Source: Paracoccaceae bacterium | GTDB lineage: Bacteria; Pseudomonadota; Alphaproteobacteria; Rhodobacterales; Rhodobacteraceae | Reading direction: 5' to 3' | Length of the DNA stretch: 64,000 bases | NCBI GenBank assembly: GCA_024742575.1 | Contig: JANSYF010000013.1 | Location: 1 to 64,000, forward strand | Shown here: piece by piece, positions 9,505 to 17,492 of the stretch | Layout of the letters: each line of letters starts with the position of its first letter | How positions within the stretch are numbered: the first letter of the stretch is position 1 | The notes under the pieces: generated by a model | What the model saw: the letters and a program-made list of their open reading frames with translations, nothing else | Database searches by the model: none | What the model was told of the DNA's origin: nothing | Made by a program: the position numbers and the translations under genes

Positions 9505-10719
9505 ATGAGCAGTCTTGACGCGAAATTCGCACGGCTGGGCGCAGACAACGCGCCGGGGCAGGAGGTGCGCCAGAATGCGGACGATCTGAAATCGGTGATG
9601 CGCGGAGATATCCTACCCGGCACACCAGTGGATTTCTCGCATGGCGATGTTGACGCGTTTCAGCCGACACCCGGCGCACGTGCCGCATGGGAAGCCGGGT
9701 TCGAAGAAGGCGGCGCGCAAGCCTATACCGAATATCGCGGGGCCGCTGCGATCCGCGCTGACGTGGCCGCCAGCCTTGCCGCCTTTACCGGCGCACCAGT
9801 CGATCCCGTGGATGAGCTGATCATCACCCCCGGCACCCAAGGCGCGTTGTTCCTTGCGCTTGGCGCTGTGGTGGATCGCGGCACCAAGGTCGCGATTATG
9901 GAGCCGGATTACTTTGCCAACCGCAAACTCGTCGCCTTCTTCGGCGGGGAAATCATGCCCGTCGCGCTCCACTACCACGAAGACGCCCCGCAGCGTGGCC
10001 CAGACCTTGGTCAGTTGGAAGCCGCGTTCAAAGCCGGGGCAGAGGTGCTGGTCTTCTCGACCCCCAACAACCCGACTGGCGTTGTGACCCCCGAAGACGC
10101 GATCACCGAAATCGCCCGCCTTGCGGCCGGGTACAACGTGACGGTGATTGTTGACCAACTCTATTCCCGCCTACGCTACAGCGGCGAAAGCTACACTCAC
10201 ATGCGCGCCTGCGCGGCACGGCCTGAAAACCTGATCACCATCATGGGACCATCGAAAACCGAATCTCTCAGCGGTTTCCGGCTTGGTGTCGCCTTCGGTT
10301 CGGCGTCCCTGATCGACCGGATGGAAAAACTGCAAGCCATCGTGTCCCTACGTGCTGCAGGCTACAGCCAAGCCGCGCTCAAGACGTGGTTCCACGAACC
10401 CGAAGGCTGGATGGACACGCGTATCGCGCAACATGAGGCGATCCGCGATGACCTTCTCAAGATCTTCCGCGACGCGGGCTTCCCCACAGCAAGCCCACAG
10501 GCGGGCAGTTACCTCTTTCCGGAACTGCCAAAACTGGTGGTCTCGCCCGAAGACTTCGCGCGCCTCTTGCGCCTTCAGGCCGGGGTCACGGTCACGCCGG
10601 GGTCTGAATTCTCACCGCACACGCGCTCAAGCGTGCGCTTGAACTTCTCGCAGGATCACGCGGCCTCTGTCGCCGCAGCACATAGAATTGTCGAAATGGT
10701 CGAAAGGTACCGGGCATGA
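9505..10719 (+). CDS. PLP-dependent class I/II aminotransferase
   Basis: A 404-aa fold-type I aminotransferase. It shows STPNNPTG (PLP/substrate loop), the aspartate-containing VIVDQLYSRL, and the Schiff-base lysine in MGPSKTESLSGFRLG. The ATG at 9505 has GGGAGG five bases upstream; the in-frame GTG at 9499 lies inside that sequence. It overlaps the aspartate dehydrogenase gene by 4 bp. Substrate is not evident; pairing with an aspartate dehydrogenase suggests aspartate or a related amino acid. Divergent from xylB. Confidence 0.85.
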   Translation: MSSLDAKFARLGADNAPGQEVRQNADDLKSVMRGDILPGTPVDFSHGDVDAFQPTPGARAAWEAGFEEGGAQAYTEYRGAAAIRADVAASLAAFTGAPVDPVDELIITPGTQGALFLALGAVVDRGTKVAIMEPDYFANRKLVAFFGGEIMPVALHYHEDAPQRGPDLGQLEAAFKAGAEVLVFSTPNNPTGVVTPEDAITEIARLAAGYNVTVIVDQLYSRLRYSGESYTHMRACAARPENLITIMGPSKTESLSGFRLGVAFGSASLIDRMEKLQAIVSLRAAGYSQAALKTWFHEPEGWMDTRIAQHEAIRDDLLKIFRDAGFPTASPQAGSYLFPELPKLVVSPEDFARLLRLQAGVTVTPGSEFSPHTRSSVRLNFSQDHAASVAAAHRIVEMVERYRA

Positions 10720-11519
10720 AAATCGGAATAGCAGGATTGGGCGCCATCGGGCTGCACGTCGCACAGGAACTGGATCGCGGCGGCATCCCCGGCTGCGAAT
10801 TGGGCGGTATCAGCGCCCGCAATGCAGACCGCGCGGCCGAGGCCAACGCGACCCTGTCGAAACCCGCCCCGGTCTATTCCCTGAGCGAAATCGCAGATCA
10901 TTGCGACATCGTCATCGAAACGTTGCCGCCACAGTTGTTTATGGATTTGGCGATCCCAACCATCGAAGCAGGCAAGGAACTGATCGTTCTATCCGCCAGC
11001 CAATTGATGGGCCAGGAGGCACTTTTGGAACGGGCCGCAGAAACCGGGGCCAAAATCCTCATCCCATCAGGCGCAATCCTCGGCCTCGACGCGATCAAGG
11101 GCGCGGCGGTCGGCAACCTCAAGTCGGTTGTGATCGAAACCCGCAAGCCCGTGCCGGGCCTCGCCAAGGCACCTTACGTGATCGACAACAACATCGACCT
11201 CAGCAACCTGACGGAACCAAAACTGGTTCTGGGCGGCGCGGTCACAGACGTCGCCAAGGTGTTCCCGGCCAACGTCAATGTCGCCGTCGCGGTCAGTCTT
11301 GCAGGCTTCGGCACCGACAAAACCCGGATGGAGGTCTGGGCCGACCCGACGCTGGAAAAGAACCAGCACACCGTCCGCGTGGTGTCGGACAGTTCAGATT
11401 TCACAATGACGATCCAGAACCGCCCGACCGAGGAAAACCCGGCAACTGGCAAGATCACCGCCCTCAGCGTGATCGCAATGCTGCGCCAGAAAACGTCGGT
11501 CCTTCAGGTCGGGACGTAA
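10716..11519 (+). CDS. L-aspartate dehydrogenase family protein
   Basis: A 267-aa NAD(P)-dependent dehydrogenase. It starts with the Rossmann motif GIAGLGAIG (4-12) and has the family region ILIPSGAILGLDAIKGA and the C-terminal GKITALSVIAMLR. Members interconvert L-aspartate and oxaloacetate/iminoaspartate. nadA or nadC partners are absent; the partner is the overlapping upstream aminotransferase, so an amino-acid catabolic role is more likely than NAD synthesis. Its stop lies 4 bp from the stop of the convergent small gene. Confidence 0.85.
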   Translation: MKIGIAGLGAIGLHVAQELDRGGIPGCELGGISARNADRAAEANATLSKPAPVYSLSEIADHCDIVIETLPPQLFMDLAIPTIEAGKELIVLSASQLMGQEALLERAAETGAKILIPSGAILGLDAIKGAAVGNLKSVVIETRKPVPGLAKAPYVIDNNIDLSNLTEPKLVLGGAVTDVAKVFPANVNVAVAVSLAGFGTDKTRMEVWADPTLEKNQHTVRVVSDSSDFTMTIQNRPTEENPATGKITALSVIAMLRQKTSVLQVGT

Positions 11520-11523
11520 GGGA

Positions 11524-11655
11524 TCAGTAGCCCAGACGCACATTAGAAGGGGACGCGCCCTGTTCAGCGGCGCTCCACCCCATCTGATCCAGCGTATAAT
11601 CAGCGCCAACGGCGATCACGGCGATGGCGACAAATCCAAGTAGCATGGCTTTCAC
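11524..11655 (-). CDS. Small single-span membrane or exported protein, 43 aa
   Basis: A 43-codon reading frame, too short for most ORF callers. It starts with GTG at 11655 inside a GTGA overlap with the stop of the WD40-cytochrome gene, with GAGGAGA upstream. The product begins MKAMLLGFVAIAVIAVGADY: a basic N-terminus and one hydrophobic segment, then a polar tail ending VRLGY. Overlap, ribosome-binding site and hydrophobic design support a real, translationally coupled gene. Function unknown; possibly a small accessory subunit of the formate dehydrogenase membrane complex. Confidence 0.65.
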   Translation of the reverse strand: MKAMLLGFVAIAVIAVGADYTLDQMGWSAAEQGASPSNVRLGY

Positions 11656-12956
11656 TGCGAACTCTCCTCAGGCGCGGTTGTTTTGCGCAGATAGGTCACA
11701 AGATCGGCGCGGTCCTGCGCCCCTGTGATCCGCTGCATCGGCATCTTGGTGCCGGGAATGTAATGCTCTGGTCCGATATCGAAAAGAGCATCAATTGTGT
11801 CTTCGTCCCAAATAATATCCGACCCGTTCAGCGCGTTGGAATAGCTGTAATCCTCTACCGTGCCCGCTTGCCGCCCAAACAGGTCATACAGGCTTGGCCC
11901 GGCGCGCCGCGCACTGCCCGGCGTCAGGGTATGACATATCGAACATTTGCGCATGAACTGCCGCTCGCCATTGGGCATGGTGTCGGCGGCCTGCAGGAAA
12001 GACGGCGATCCGGTTGCCATTGGATCGGCTTCCCCCATTGCGGCAATGGGCCAGGAATACATGCGCGGGTCCAGCCCGCCAGCGTGGATGTTGCTACCAT
12101 CACGCGAAAATGCCAGTGCCCAAACCGGGCCACGCTCCGTCGCACGGAAATCGCGGGCGATGCGCCAGTCTGGGGTGTCGACCACCATGATAAAGCCTTC
12201 GCCATCGCCCACGGCCAACATCTTACCATCCGGGCTGGTGGCCATCGACAGGATCGGACGACGCTCCAACGTCAGATCAGCTAGCGTGTCTCCGGTCGCG
12301 ATATCCAGAACTCGCGTGCCGCCATCGACAGCGCCGTAGGCCAGCCAACCTGCGTCTTGGTTCAGCTCCAACTCGTTCACACCGAACCCGTGTTCGATCA
12401 CGCGCTGGTGTTCGCTGTTGATGCTCAGATCCCAAAGCCGGATGCTGCCATCCGCAGACCCGGAATAAAGGCCCGCCCCGTCACCCGTGAAGGCGACGTC
12501 ATTCACTGGCCCACTATGCCCGGTCAAAAATACGGGCGCGCCACCATCCGTGGGCCAAAGGCCAATGCTCCCGTCCCAACTGGCCGACGCCACCGTCGCC
12601 CCGTCGGGTGACAGGGCCAGCGATACGATCTTGCCCTTGTGCCCGTCCCAAACCGCCTCAACTGCGCCATCGCGGTTCCAGACCCGAACAGTGAAATCGT
12701 CACCCGCAGAATAAACCCGGCCATCCGGCGCAAAGAGCACGGCATTCACCGCCGCCTCGTGCCCGTCGAACCAAAGCGGACCTGAGTCCGACCAAAGCCC
12801 CACCGCGTTATCGAAACTCACCGTGGCAATCTGGTCGGTCTTGGACACGGCAATCCCCATGATGGGGCCGCCGTGGCCTTGCAGCGTAAAGAAGTCATCC
12901 GCGGCCCCGGTGGTCGCCCAGAGTAGAGCCGCAGATGTGGCCAAAGCCGTGCGCAT
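11652..12956 (-). CDS. Exported WD40-repeat protein with C-terminal cytochrome c domain
   Basis: A 434-aa protein. A Sec signal peptide (about 1-19) is followed by WD40-type repeats to about residue 308 (recurring GH...V..V/A...DG...SGS.DG.IRLW units) and a class I cytochrome c domain with heme motif CSICH (338-342) and a probable axial Met in GTKMPM. The ATG at 12956 is 1 bp past the stop of the FDH cytochrome b gene (TAATATG). It could hand electrons from formate oxidation to periplasmic acceptors, with the propeller as docking surface. The pairing is observed; the role is inferred. Confidence 0.85.
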   Translation of the reverse strand: MRTALATSAALLWATTGAADDFFTLQGHGGPIMGIAVSKTDQIATVSFDNAVGLWSDSGPLWFDGHEAAVNAVLFAPDGRVYSAGDDFTVRVWNRDGAVEAVWDGHKGKIVSLALSPDGATVASASWDGSIGLWPTDGGAPVFLTGHSGPVNDVAFTGDGAGLYSGSADGSIRLWDLSINSEHQRVIEHGFGVNELELNQDAGWLAYGAVDGGTRVLDIATGDTLADLTLERRPILSMATSPDGKMLAVGDGEGFIMVVDTPDWRIARDFRATERGPVWALAFSRDGSNIHAGGLDPRMYSWPIAAMGEADPMATGSPSFLQAADTMPNGERQFMRKCSICHTLTPGSARRAGPSLYDLFGRQAGTVEDYSYSNALNGSDIIWDEDTIDALFDIGPEHYIPGTKMPMQRITGAQDRADLVTYLRKTTAPEESSQ

Positions 12957-12957
12957 A

Positions 12958-14208
12958 TTACTCAGCAGGTGTGGCACCGCCGGGTGCCTTACCTTCGCGC
13001 TGCTTCACTTCCTCGACCCACAGACTGTGGTGCTCTTTGGCCCACTGTTCCTCAACCATGCCAGAGCCCATCGCGTCGTAAGCGCCTTCCATGCCGACCG
13101 AGCCGATGTAGATATGCGCAAGAATGATCGCCATCAAAGCAAAGCTAACCATGGCGTGCCACAGCTGCGCATATTGCATCTCTTCATGCGGTGTCATGGT
13201 TTCCGGCAAGATGCCAAAGCCCAACATCTCGGGAACGGCCGTGTTGTTCAGGATTGCAAACGTCTTGGCGAACATCGGCAGTTCGAACGGAAACAACAGC
13301 GACAACCCCGAAACCGAAATCGATACACCCAGCACGATGACTGACCAGAAGATCATCTTTTGACCAGCGTTGAACTTCTTTGCCGGAGGGTGCCCGCCAC
13401 CGAAAAGCCCGCCGCCTTTGGCCAGCCACTTGAGGTCGGTCTTGTCAGGCAAATTGTGGATGACCCACATCGCGAAGATCATGACCAAAGCCAGCATAAA
13501 GGCCCATGATACGTTGTTGTGCACCCACTTCGACGCTGTCGCGAGCCAAGCATAGCTTTCATGACCAAAGGCTGGGATCAGGAACTTGCGTCCCATCAAC
13601 GAGACCAACCCAGTAATCCCCAGCAGAATGAACGATCCCGCCAAGAGCCAATGGCCGAAGCGTTCGAAATTTTTAAAGCGTTCTATTCGCTGCCCGGTTT
13701 TTTCACCGTCGATCCTGACCCTGCCGCGAATTAGGAAAAACAGTGCCAAGAATGCCAAAGTACCCAAAAGCAGGTATCCGCCATATGTCAGCAACGGGCC
13801 TTCGCGAAACAGAAGCCACCACATTCCGCCATCTTGGATCAAAACGTCTGATGCTGGGCCGCGAACCTGCGTCGTCACGTCGGCGGCATTGAAACGCATA
13901 CCGCGCCACAAGTCTGGGTCGGATGCGCCGCCCAAAGTGCCCAACTGATCGCTCATGCCAGCCGCAACCGCCGGATCACCGATATTTTCAGATCGGAACG
14001 TATTGTCGACTTCCAACCCTTGCTGACGGCGCATGATGTCTTCCAGCGTGGTTGCACCACCGGTGGCAGAGCGGTCAATCTCAGTCTCGGTCGCAACGGA
14101 ACCGGCTTCTTGTGCGTTTGCCATGTTCGGGGGCAACGACGACGCCGCAAATACAAGGGCCAGTGCGGCCATGATGCAACCTAGGAAAAAGTGTCTTATG
14201 TCACGCAT
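12958..14208 (-). CDS. Formate dehydrogenase gamma subunit (membrane cytochrome b)
   Basis: A 416-aa inner-membrane subunit that would anchor the periplasmic FdhAB dimer and pass electrons onward. A signal peptide and an N-terminal periplasmic extension (about 35-125) precede the b556-type core of about five helices, starting with LLTYGGYLLLG. Candidate heme-ligand histidines are in FERFGHWLL, QLWHAM and LAHIYIG. The extension makes it longer than the ~215-aa E. coli FdnI. The ATG at 14208 follows GGGAGGACGCAGGAAC. fdhAB lie 2.7 kb away on the same strand, beyond two plus-strand genes. Confidence 0.9.
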   Translation of the reverse strand: MRDIRHFFLGCIMAALALVFAASSLPPNMANAQEAGSVATETEIDRSATGGATTLEDIMRRQQGLEVDNTFRSENIGDPAVAAGMSDQLGTLGGASDPDLWRGMRFNAADVTTQVRGPASDVLIQDGGMWWLLFREGPLLTYGGYLLLGTLAFLALFFLIRGRVRIDGEKTGQRIERFKNFERFGHWLLAGSFILLGITGLVSLMGRKFLIPAFGHESYAWLATASKWVHNNVSWAFMLALVMIFAMWVIHNLPDKTDLKWLAKGGGLFGGGHPPAKKFNAGQKMIFWSVIVLGVSISVSGLSLLFPFELPMFAKTFAILNNTAVPEMLGFGILPETMTPHEEMQYAQLWHAMVSFALMAIILAHIYIGSVGMEGAYDAMGSGMVEEQWAKEHHSLWVEEVKQREGKAPGGATPAE

Positions 14209-14270
14209 GTTCCTGCGTCCTCCCTGATGGGCGCATGAAACGCCCGGCCTTGCGGAATGTATACTTATTG

Positions 14271-14284
14271 GGTCAGATTTGACC
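14271..14284. promoter_or_regulatory. Inverted repeat in the divergent fdh gamma / cardiolipin synthase promoter region
   Basis: GGTCAGATTTGACC is a perfect 5-bp inverted repeat with a 4-bp spacer, 62 bp upstream of the gamma-subunit start and 121 bp before the cardiolipin synthase start. A second small hairpin (GGGCG 14229-14233, CGCCC 14241-14245) lies in the gamma leader. A regulator cannot be named. Confidence 0.4.
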
Positions 14285-14405
14285 ATGCCGGAAGCCCATA
14301 TTGCCCTGATAAACATGGGTGATCCATATATCTTTCTCAGGATACTCAAGATGATGCCAACAGCAAGACATTCCGTTCTCTTCCTAGTTCTGGGAACCGG
14401 GAAGG

Positions 14406-15809
14406 ATGGCTGAATTCATCACCATAACGAACGCGATAATCGCGGCCATTCTTGCCGTGCTTGCGCTTGTGGCATCATACCGCGCGGTGTTGACCTCGCG
14501 CACACCGCAAGGGGCGACCGCATGGATTCTGCTGATCCTGCTTTTGCCCTTGATCGGCACAGTGCTTTACCTTGTTTTCGGCCATGCCGATTACAAGCGT
14601 TTCGAACGCGAGCGCCGAAAATCAGACAAAGACATGTTCGAAATGGCCTCGGGGGGCACCGTCACCAACGAGCCGACTCGGCTGGATACCTTCGCACGCA
14701 TCGCCCGCCTTCCTGTAACCAAAGGCAACGACATGGCGCTTCTTGTGGATGGCTTGGCAACCTATGAGGCCGTGTTCGATGCCATCCGCGCAGCCAAGCA
14801 GACGCTGTTCGTCCAGTTCTATACGATCAAGGACGATGACATTGGCCGGACCTTGCGCGATGCGTTGATCGACCGAGCCAACAACGGGGTGTCAGTTTGG
14901 CTATTGCATGACGAATTGCCGTTTTTCGGACTTCCGCGCCAGTTTAAACGCAAGCTCGAGGATGCGGGTGTGCAACTGGCGCGACCGCAGGGTCCCAAAC
15001 GCCTGCTTGGGCCATTCCAACTGAACTACCGCAATCACCGAAAACTGGTGGTCGTCGACAACGATGTGGCGTTCACTGGCGGCTTGAACATATCCAAGAC
15101 ATATGTCGGACGCGATCCGTCGATTGGGCCATGGCGCGACACCTTTGCCACGATCCGTGGACCTGTTGTCGCCCAACTTGAGCTGCACTTTTCGTCAGAT
15201 TGGAGATGGGCCACGGGTGAAGACCTCAGCAATGTTGCCTCAGCGACCCCAGCTCAAATTGGCCCGTTGCGTGCAGTGGCTCTGGCGCCATCCCCGGCCG
15301 AAGACATTGCGGCGGGTAATCTTTATTTCATCGCGCTGGCCCATGCGGCTCGAAGACGGCTCTGGATTTCGACCCCCTATTTTGTGCCCGACCGCGATGT
15401 GTTGACCGCCTTGCGCTTTGCCGCGCTGCGCGGGGTCGACGTCAAGATCCTCGTGCCCGGGCGGGCCGACCACTACATCACCTATTTCGCCGCGATGGCC
15501 TATTTCGACGATCTTCGCTCGGCAGGAGGCGAGGTCTGGACTTATGACCCGGCCTTTATCCACCAGAAAGTCGCGCTTGTGGATGACGACATCGCGTCCA
15601 TCGGTTCAATGAACCTCGACATTCGTTCGGGGTTGCTCAATTTCGAAATCACCGTCGTGATGGAAGGGGCATCTGCCGCCAAAGCTGTCGAAGACATGTT
15701 GAAGACTGATTTTGGCAACGCCACCCGTGTCGACATTGACCTGTCGGATCGCAATCTGATCATCGGCATGCTGGCGCGGATCGCCCGATTGTTCGCGCCG
15801 GTTCTGTGA
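14406..15809 (+). CDS. cls: Cardiolipin synthase (phospholipase D family)
   Basis: A 467-aa membrane protein that joins two phosphatidylglycerol molecules into cardiolipin. Two N-terminal membrane helices (about 7-25 and 36-57) precede two HKD catalytic motifs, NHRKLVVVDNDVAFTGG and IHQKVALVDDDIASIGSMN. Length is typical of ClsA-type enzymes. Its stop overlaps the start of the next gene (TGATG). With that gene it forms a two-gene plus-strand unit inserted between the two parts of the formate dehydrogenase locus. Confidence 0.92.
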   Translation: MAEFITITNAIIAAILAVLALVASYRAVLTSRTPQGATAWILLILLLPLIGTVLYLVFGHADYKRFERERRKSDKDMFEMASGGTVTNEPTRLDTFARIARLPVTKGNDMALLVDGLATYEAVFDAIRAAKQTLFVQFYTIKDDDIGRTLRDALIDRANNGVSVWLLHDELPFFGLPRQFKRKLEDAGVQLARPQGPKRLLGPFQLNYRNHRKLVVVDNDVAFTGGLNISKTYVGRDPSIGPWRDTFATIRGPVVAQLELHFSSDWRWATGEDLSNVASATPAQIGPLRAVALAPSPAEDIAAGNLYFIALAHAARRRLWISTPYFVPDRDVLTALRFAALRGVDVKILVPGRADHYITYFAAMAYFDDLRSAGGEVWTYDPAFIHQKVALVDDDIASIGSMNLDIRSGLLNFEITVVMEGASAAKAVEDMLKTDFGNATRVDIDLSDRNLIIGMLARIARLFAPVL

Positions 15810-16486
15810 TGAGGATCGCCAGCTACAACATCCGCAAGGCGGTGGGGCTTGATTGGCGCCGTGATCCGCTGCGCATTATCCGCGTTTTGGCAGAACTTGA
15901 TGCGGATGTCGTCGCTCTGCAAGAAGCAGACAAACGGCTTGGCGCACGCCCGGCGGTGTTGCCACCTGACGCGTTGTACGATCACACCGGGTTGCACGTA
16001 CTCAACGTGACCAACGGGCCCAGTTCCGGCTGGCACGGAAACGCGCTTTTGGTGCGCGATGGGTGGCGGGTCGGTGCTACGGAACGACTAAGTCTGCCGG
16101 GGATTGAACCGCGCGGAGCTTTGCTGGCCGATCTGGAGGGGCCGGGCGAAAGCCTTACTCTTGTGGGCACCCATCTGGGGCTGCGCCGGGGGTGTCGGCA
16201 GTTGCAGATGGCGCATCTGTTAGAGGAACTGGAGGCGCGGACAGACCGGGCAGTGATCGCCGGGGATTTCAATGAATGGTCGCCGCGGATCGGTTTTGAC
16301 ATTCTAGAGCACGCCTTTGACGTCATCAGCCCGGGGCGCAGCTTTCACGCTTCGCGCCCGATTGCACCGCTGGATCGCTTCGCGGTGGGGCGCGGGTTGC
16401 AGGTGGCTGGGGCAGGGGTGTTTGAACGGGGCGAGGCACGACGCGCGTCAGACCATCTTCCGGTGTGGATGGAGCTCGACATCTGA
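15809..16486 (+). CDS. Endonuclease/exonuclease/phosphatase family protein
   Basis: A 225-aa EEP-fold metal-dependent phosphoesterase. Visible motifs: ASYNIRKAVG (N-terminal Asn), ALQEAD (metal-binding Glu), LVGTHLGL, the catalytic GDFNEW, and the C-terminal ARRASDHLPVW (SDH). Relatives cleave nucleic acids, inositol phosphates or phospholipid head groups. Coupling to cardiolipin synthase hints at a phospholipid-related substrate, but that is inference. The ATG at 15809 overlaps the cls stop. Confidence 0.88.
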   Translation: MRIASYNIRKAVGLDWRRDPLRIIRVLAELDADVVALQEADKRLGARPAVLPPDALYDHTGLHVLNVTNGPSSGWHGNALLVRDGWRVGATERLSLPGIEPRGALLADLEGPGESLTLVGTHLGLRRGCRQLQMAHLLEELEARTDRAVIAGDFNEWSPRIGFDILEHAFDVISPGRSFHASRPIAPLDRFAVGRGLQVAGAGVFERGEARRASDHLPVWMELDI

Positions 16487-16832
16487 ACGGGTGCCGTACG
16501 CATCGTTTGTCAGTTCTTAACCAACAGGCCCGATACCCACGCCCACAAAAGCTTTTGAGCGGGAAGGGTCACTCCCATGCCGCGACACCAACACTGACAC
16601 TCTCTTGATCCCCAAAGTGGGGCGACCATGAGAAACCGGTTTCAGAAGGCCCCGTCAGGGGTAAAGGTCCCGGGGAGACCCCGGCAGACAAGAGAATGGT
16701 CAGGCCCATAGGGCGGCGCCGCTTCTTCTTCATTCACCGTCATCTTCGGGCGAAGACCCGAGGACTTCAAGCCAGACAGATCCTCGGGCCCGACCCGCGG
16801 ATGGCACTCTGCTGTGGATCGCAAACGAAAAA
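16487..16832. other. Hairpin-rich gene-free interval
   Basis: About 350 bp without a convincing gene but dense in perfect inverted repeats: CAAAAGCTTTTG palindrome near 16540, CCCC/GGGG stems around 16611-16622 and 16650-16661, CCGGGG (16670-16675) with CCCCGG (16679-16684), and CCCGAGGA (16757-16764) with TCCTCGGG (16781-16788). A 60-codon frame on the minus strand has no ribosome-binding site. It may be a composite intergenic repeat or a structured RNA; it matches no RNA family I can name. Confidence 0.5.
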
Positions 16833-16859
16833 GCCCCGGAGCGAACTCTGGGGCTTTTC
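16828..16859. terminator. Bidirectional intrinsic terminator after fdhB
   Basis: GCCCCGGAG (16833-16841), loop CGAA, CTCTGGGGC (16846-16854) make a 9-bp stem with one G-T pair. It is flanked by AAAA on the left and TTTTCTTT on the right, so U-tracts exist on both strands. It would end the fdhA-fdhB transcript and also plus-strand transcripts from cls. Confidence 0.85.
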
Positions 16860-16884
16860 TTTGGTCAATCGTGTGAAACGACGA

Positions 16885-17478
16885 TCAGCCGTCTTTCTGG
16901 TCGTAGGCCGTACCCCAGCCCCATGCGCCAGAGCCGAAGCCGCGTGCCACGACGCGCTCGCGGTAGATCGCCGACACCACGTCGCCGTCACCGGCGAGCA
17001 GAGCCTTGGTGGCGCACATTTCCGCACAGATCGGCAATTTGCCTTCGTCGATACGGTTGCGGCCATACTTGGCGAACTCGGCTGTGGAGTGGTTCTCTTC
17101 CGGGCCACCGGCGCAGAAGGTGCACTTGTCCATCTTGCCGCGCGATCCGAAGTTGCCCGCTTGCGGGTACTGCGGAGCGCCGAAGGGGCAGGCGTAGAAG
17201 CAGTAGCCGCAGCCAATGCAGAGGTCCTTTGAGTGCAGGACCACACCTTCTTCGTTCTGGTAGAAGCAATCCACCGGGCAGACGGCCATACAGGGCGCGT
17301 CTGAACAGTGCATACACGCGACCGAGATCGACCGTTCGCCGGGTTTGCCATCATTGATGGTCACCACCTTGCGGCGGTTGATGCCCCACGGAACTTCGTG
17401 CTCGTTCTTACAGGCTGTGACGCAGGCGTTGCATTCAATGCAGCGTTCGGCGTCGACAAGGAATTTAGCTCGTGCCAT
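16885..17478 (-). CDS. fdhB: Formate dehydrogenase beta subunit (four [4Fe-4S] clusters)
   Basis: A 197-aa electron-transfer subunit of the DmsB/FdnH family. Cysteine groups: [11 protein letters not shown] near the N-terminus, [26 protein letters not shown] and CTFCAGG...CAEMC, together ligating four [4Fe-4S] clusters. It takes electrons from FdhA and passes them to the membrane cytochrome b. It lacks the C-terminal membrane helix of E. coli FdnH, so membrane attachment must come from the gamma subunit. Directly downstream of fdhA. Confidence 0.93.
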   Translation of the reverse strand: MARAKFLVDAERCIECNACVTACKNEHEVPWGINRRKVVTINDGKPGERSISVACMHCSDAPCMAVCPVDCFYQNEEGVVLHSKDLCIGCGYCFYACPFGAPQYPQAGNFGSRGKMDKCTFCAGGPEENHSTAEFAKYGRNRIDEGKLPICAEMCATKALLAGDGDVVSAIYRERVVARGFGSGAWGWGTAYDQKDG

Positions 17479-17492
17479 GTCTCATGTCCTCC

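Noticed and set aside
16642-16824. 60-aa minus-strand frame in the hairpin-rich interval
   Set aside because: No ribosome-binding site; frame is made of inverted-repeat sequence.
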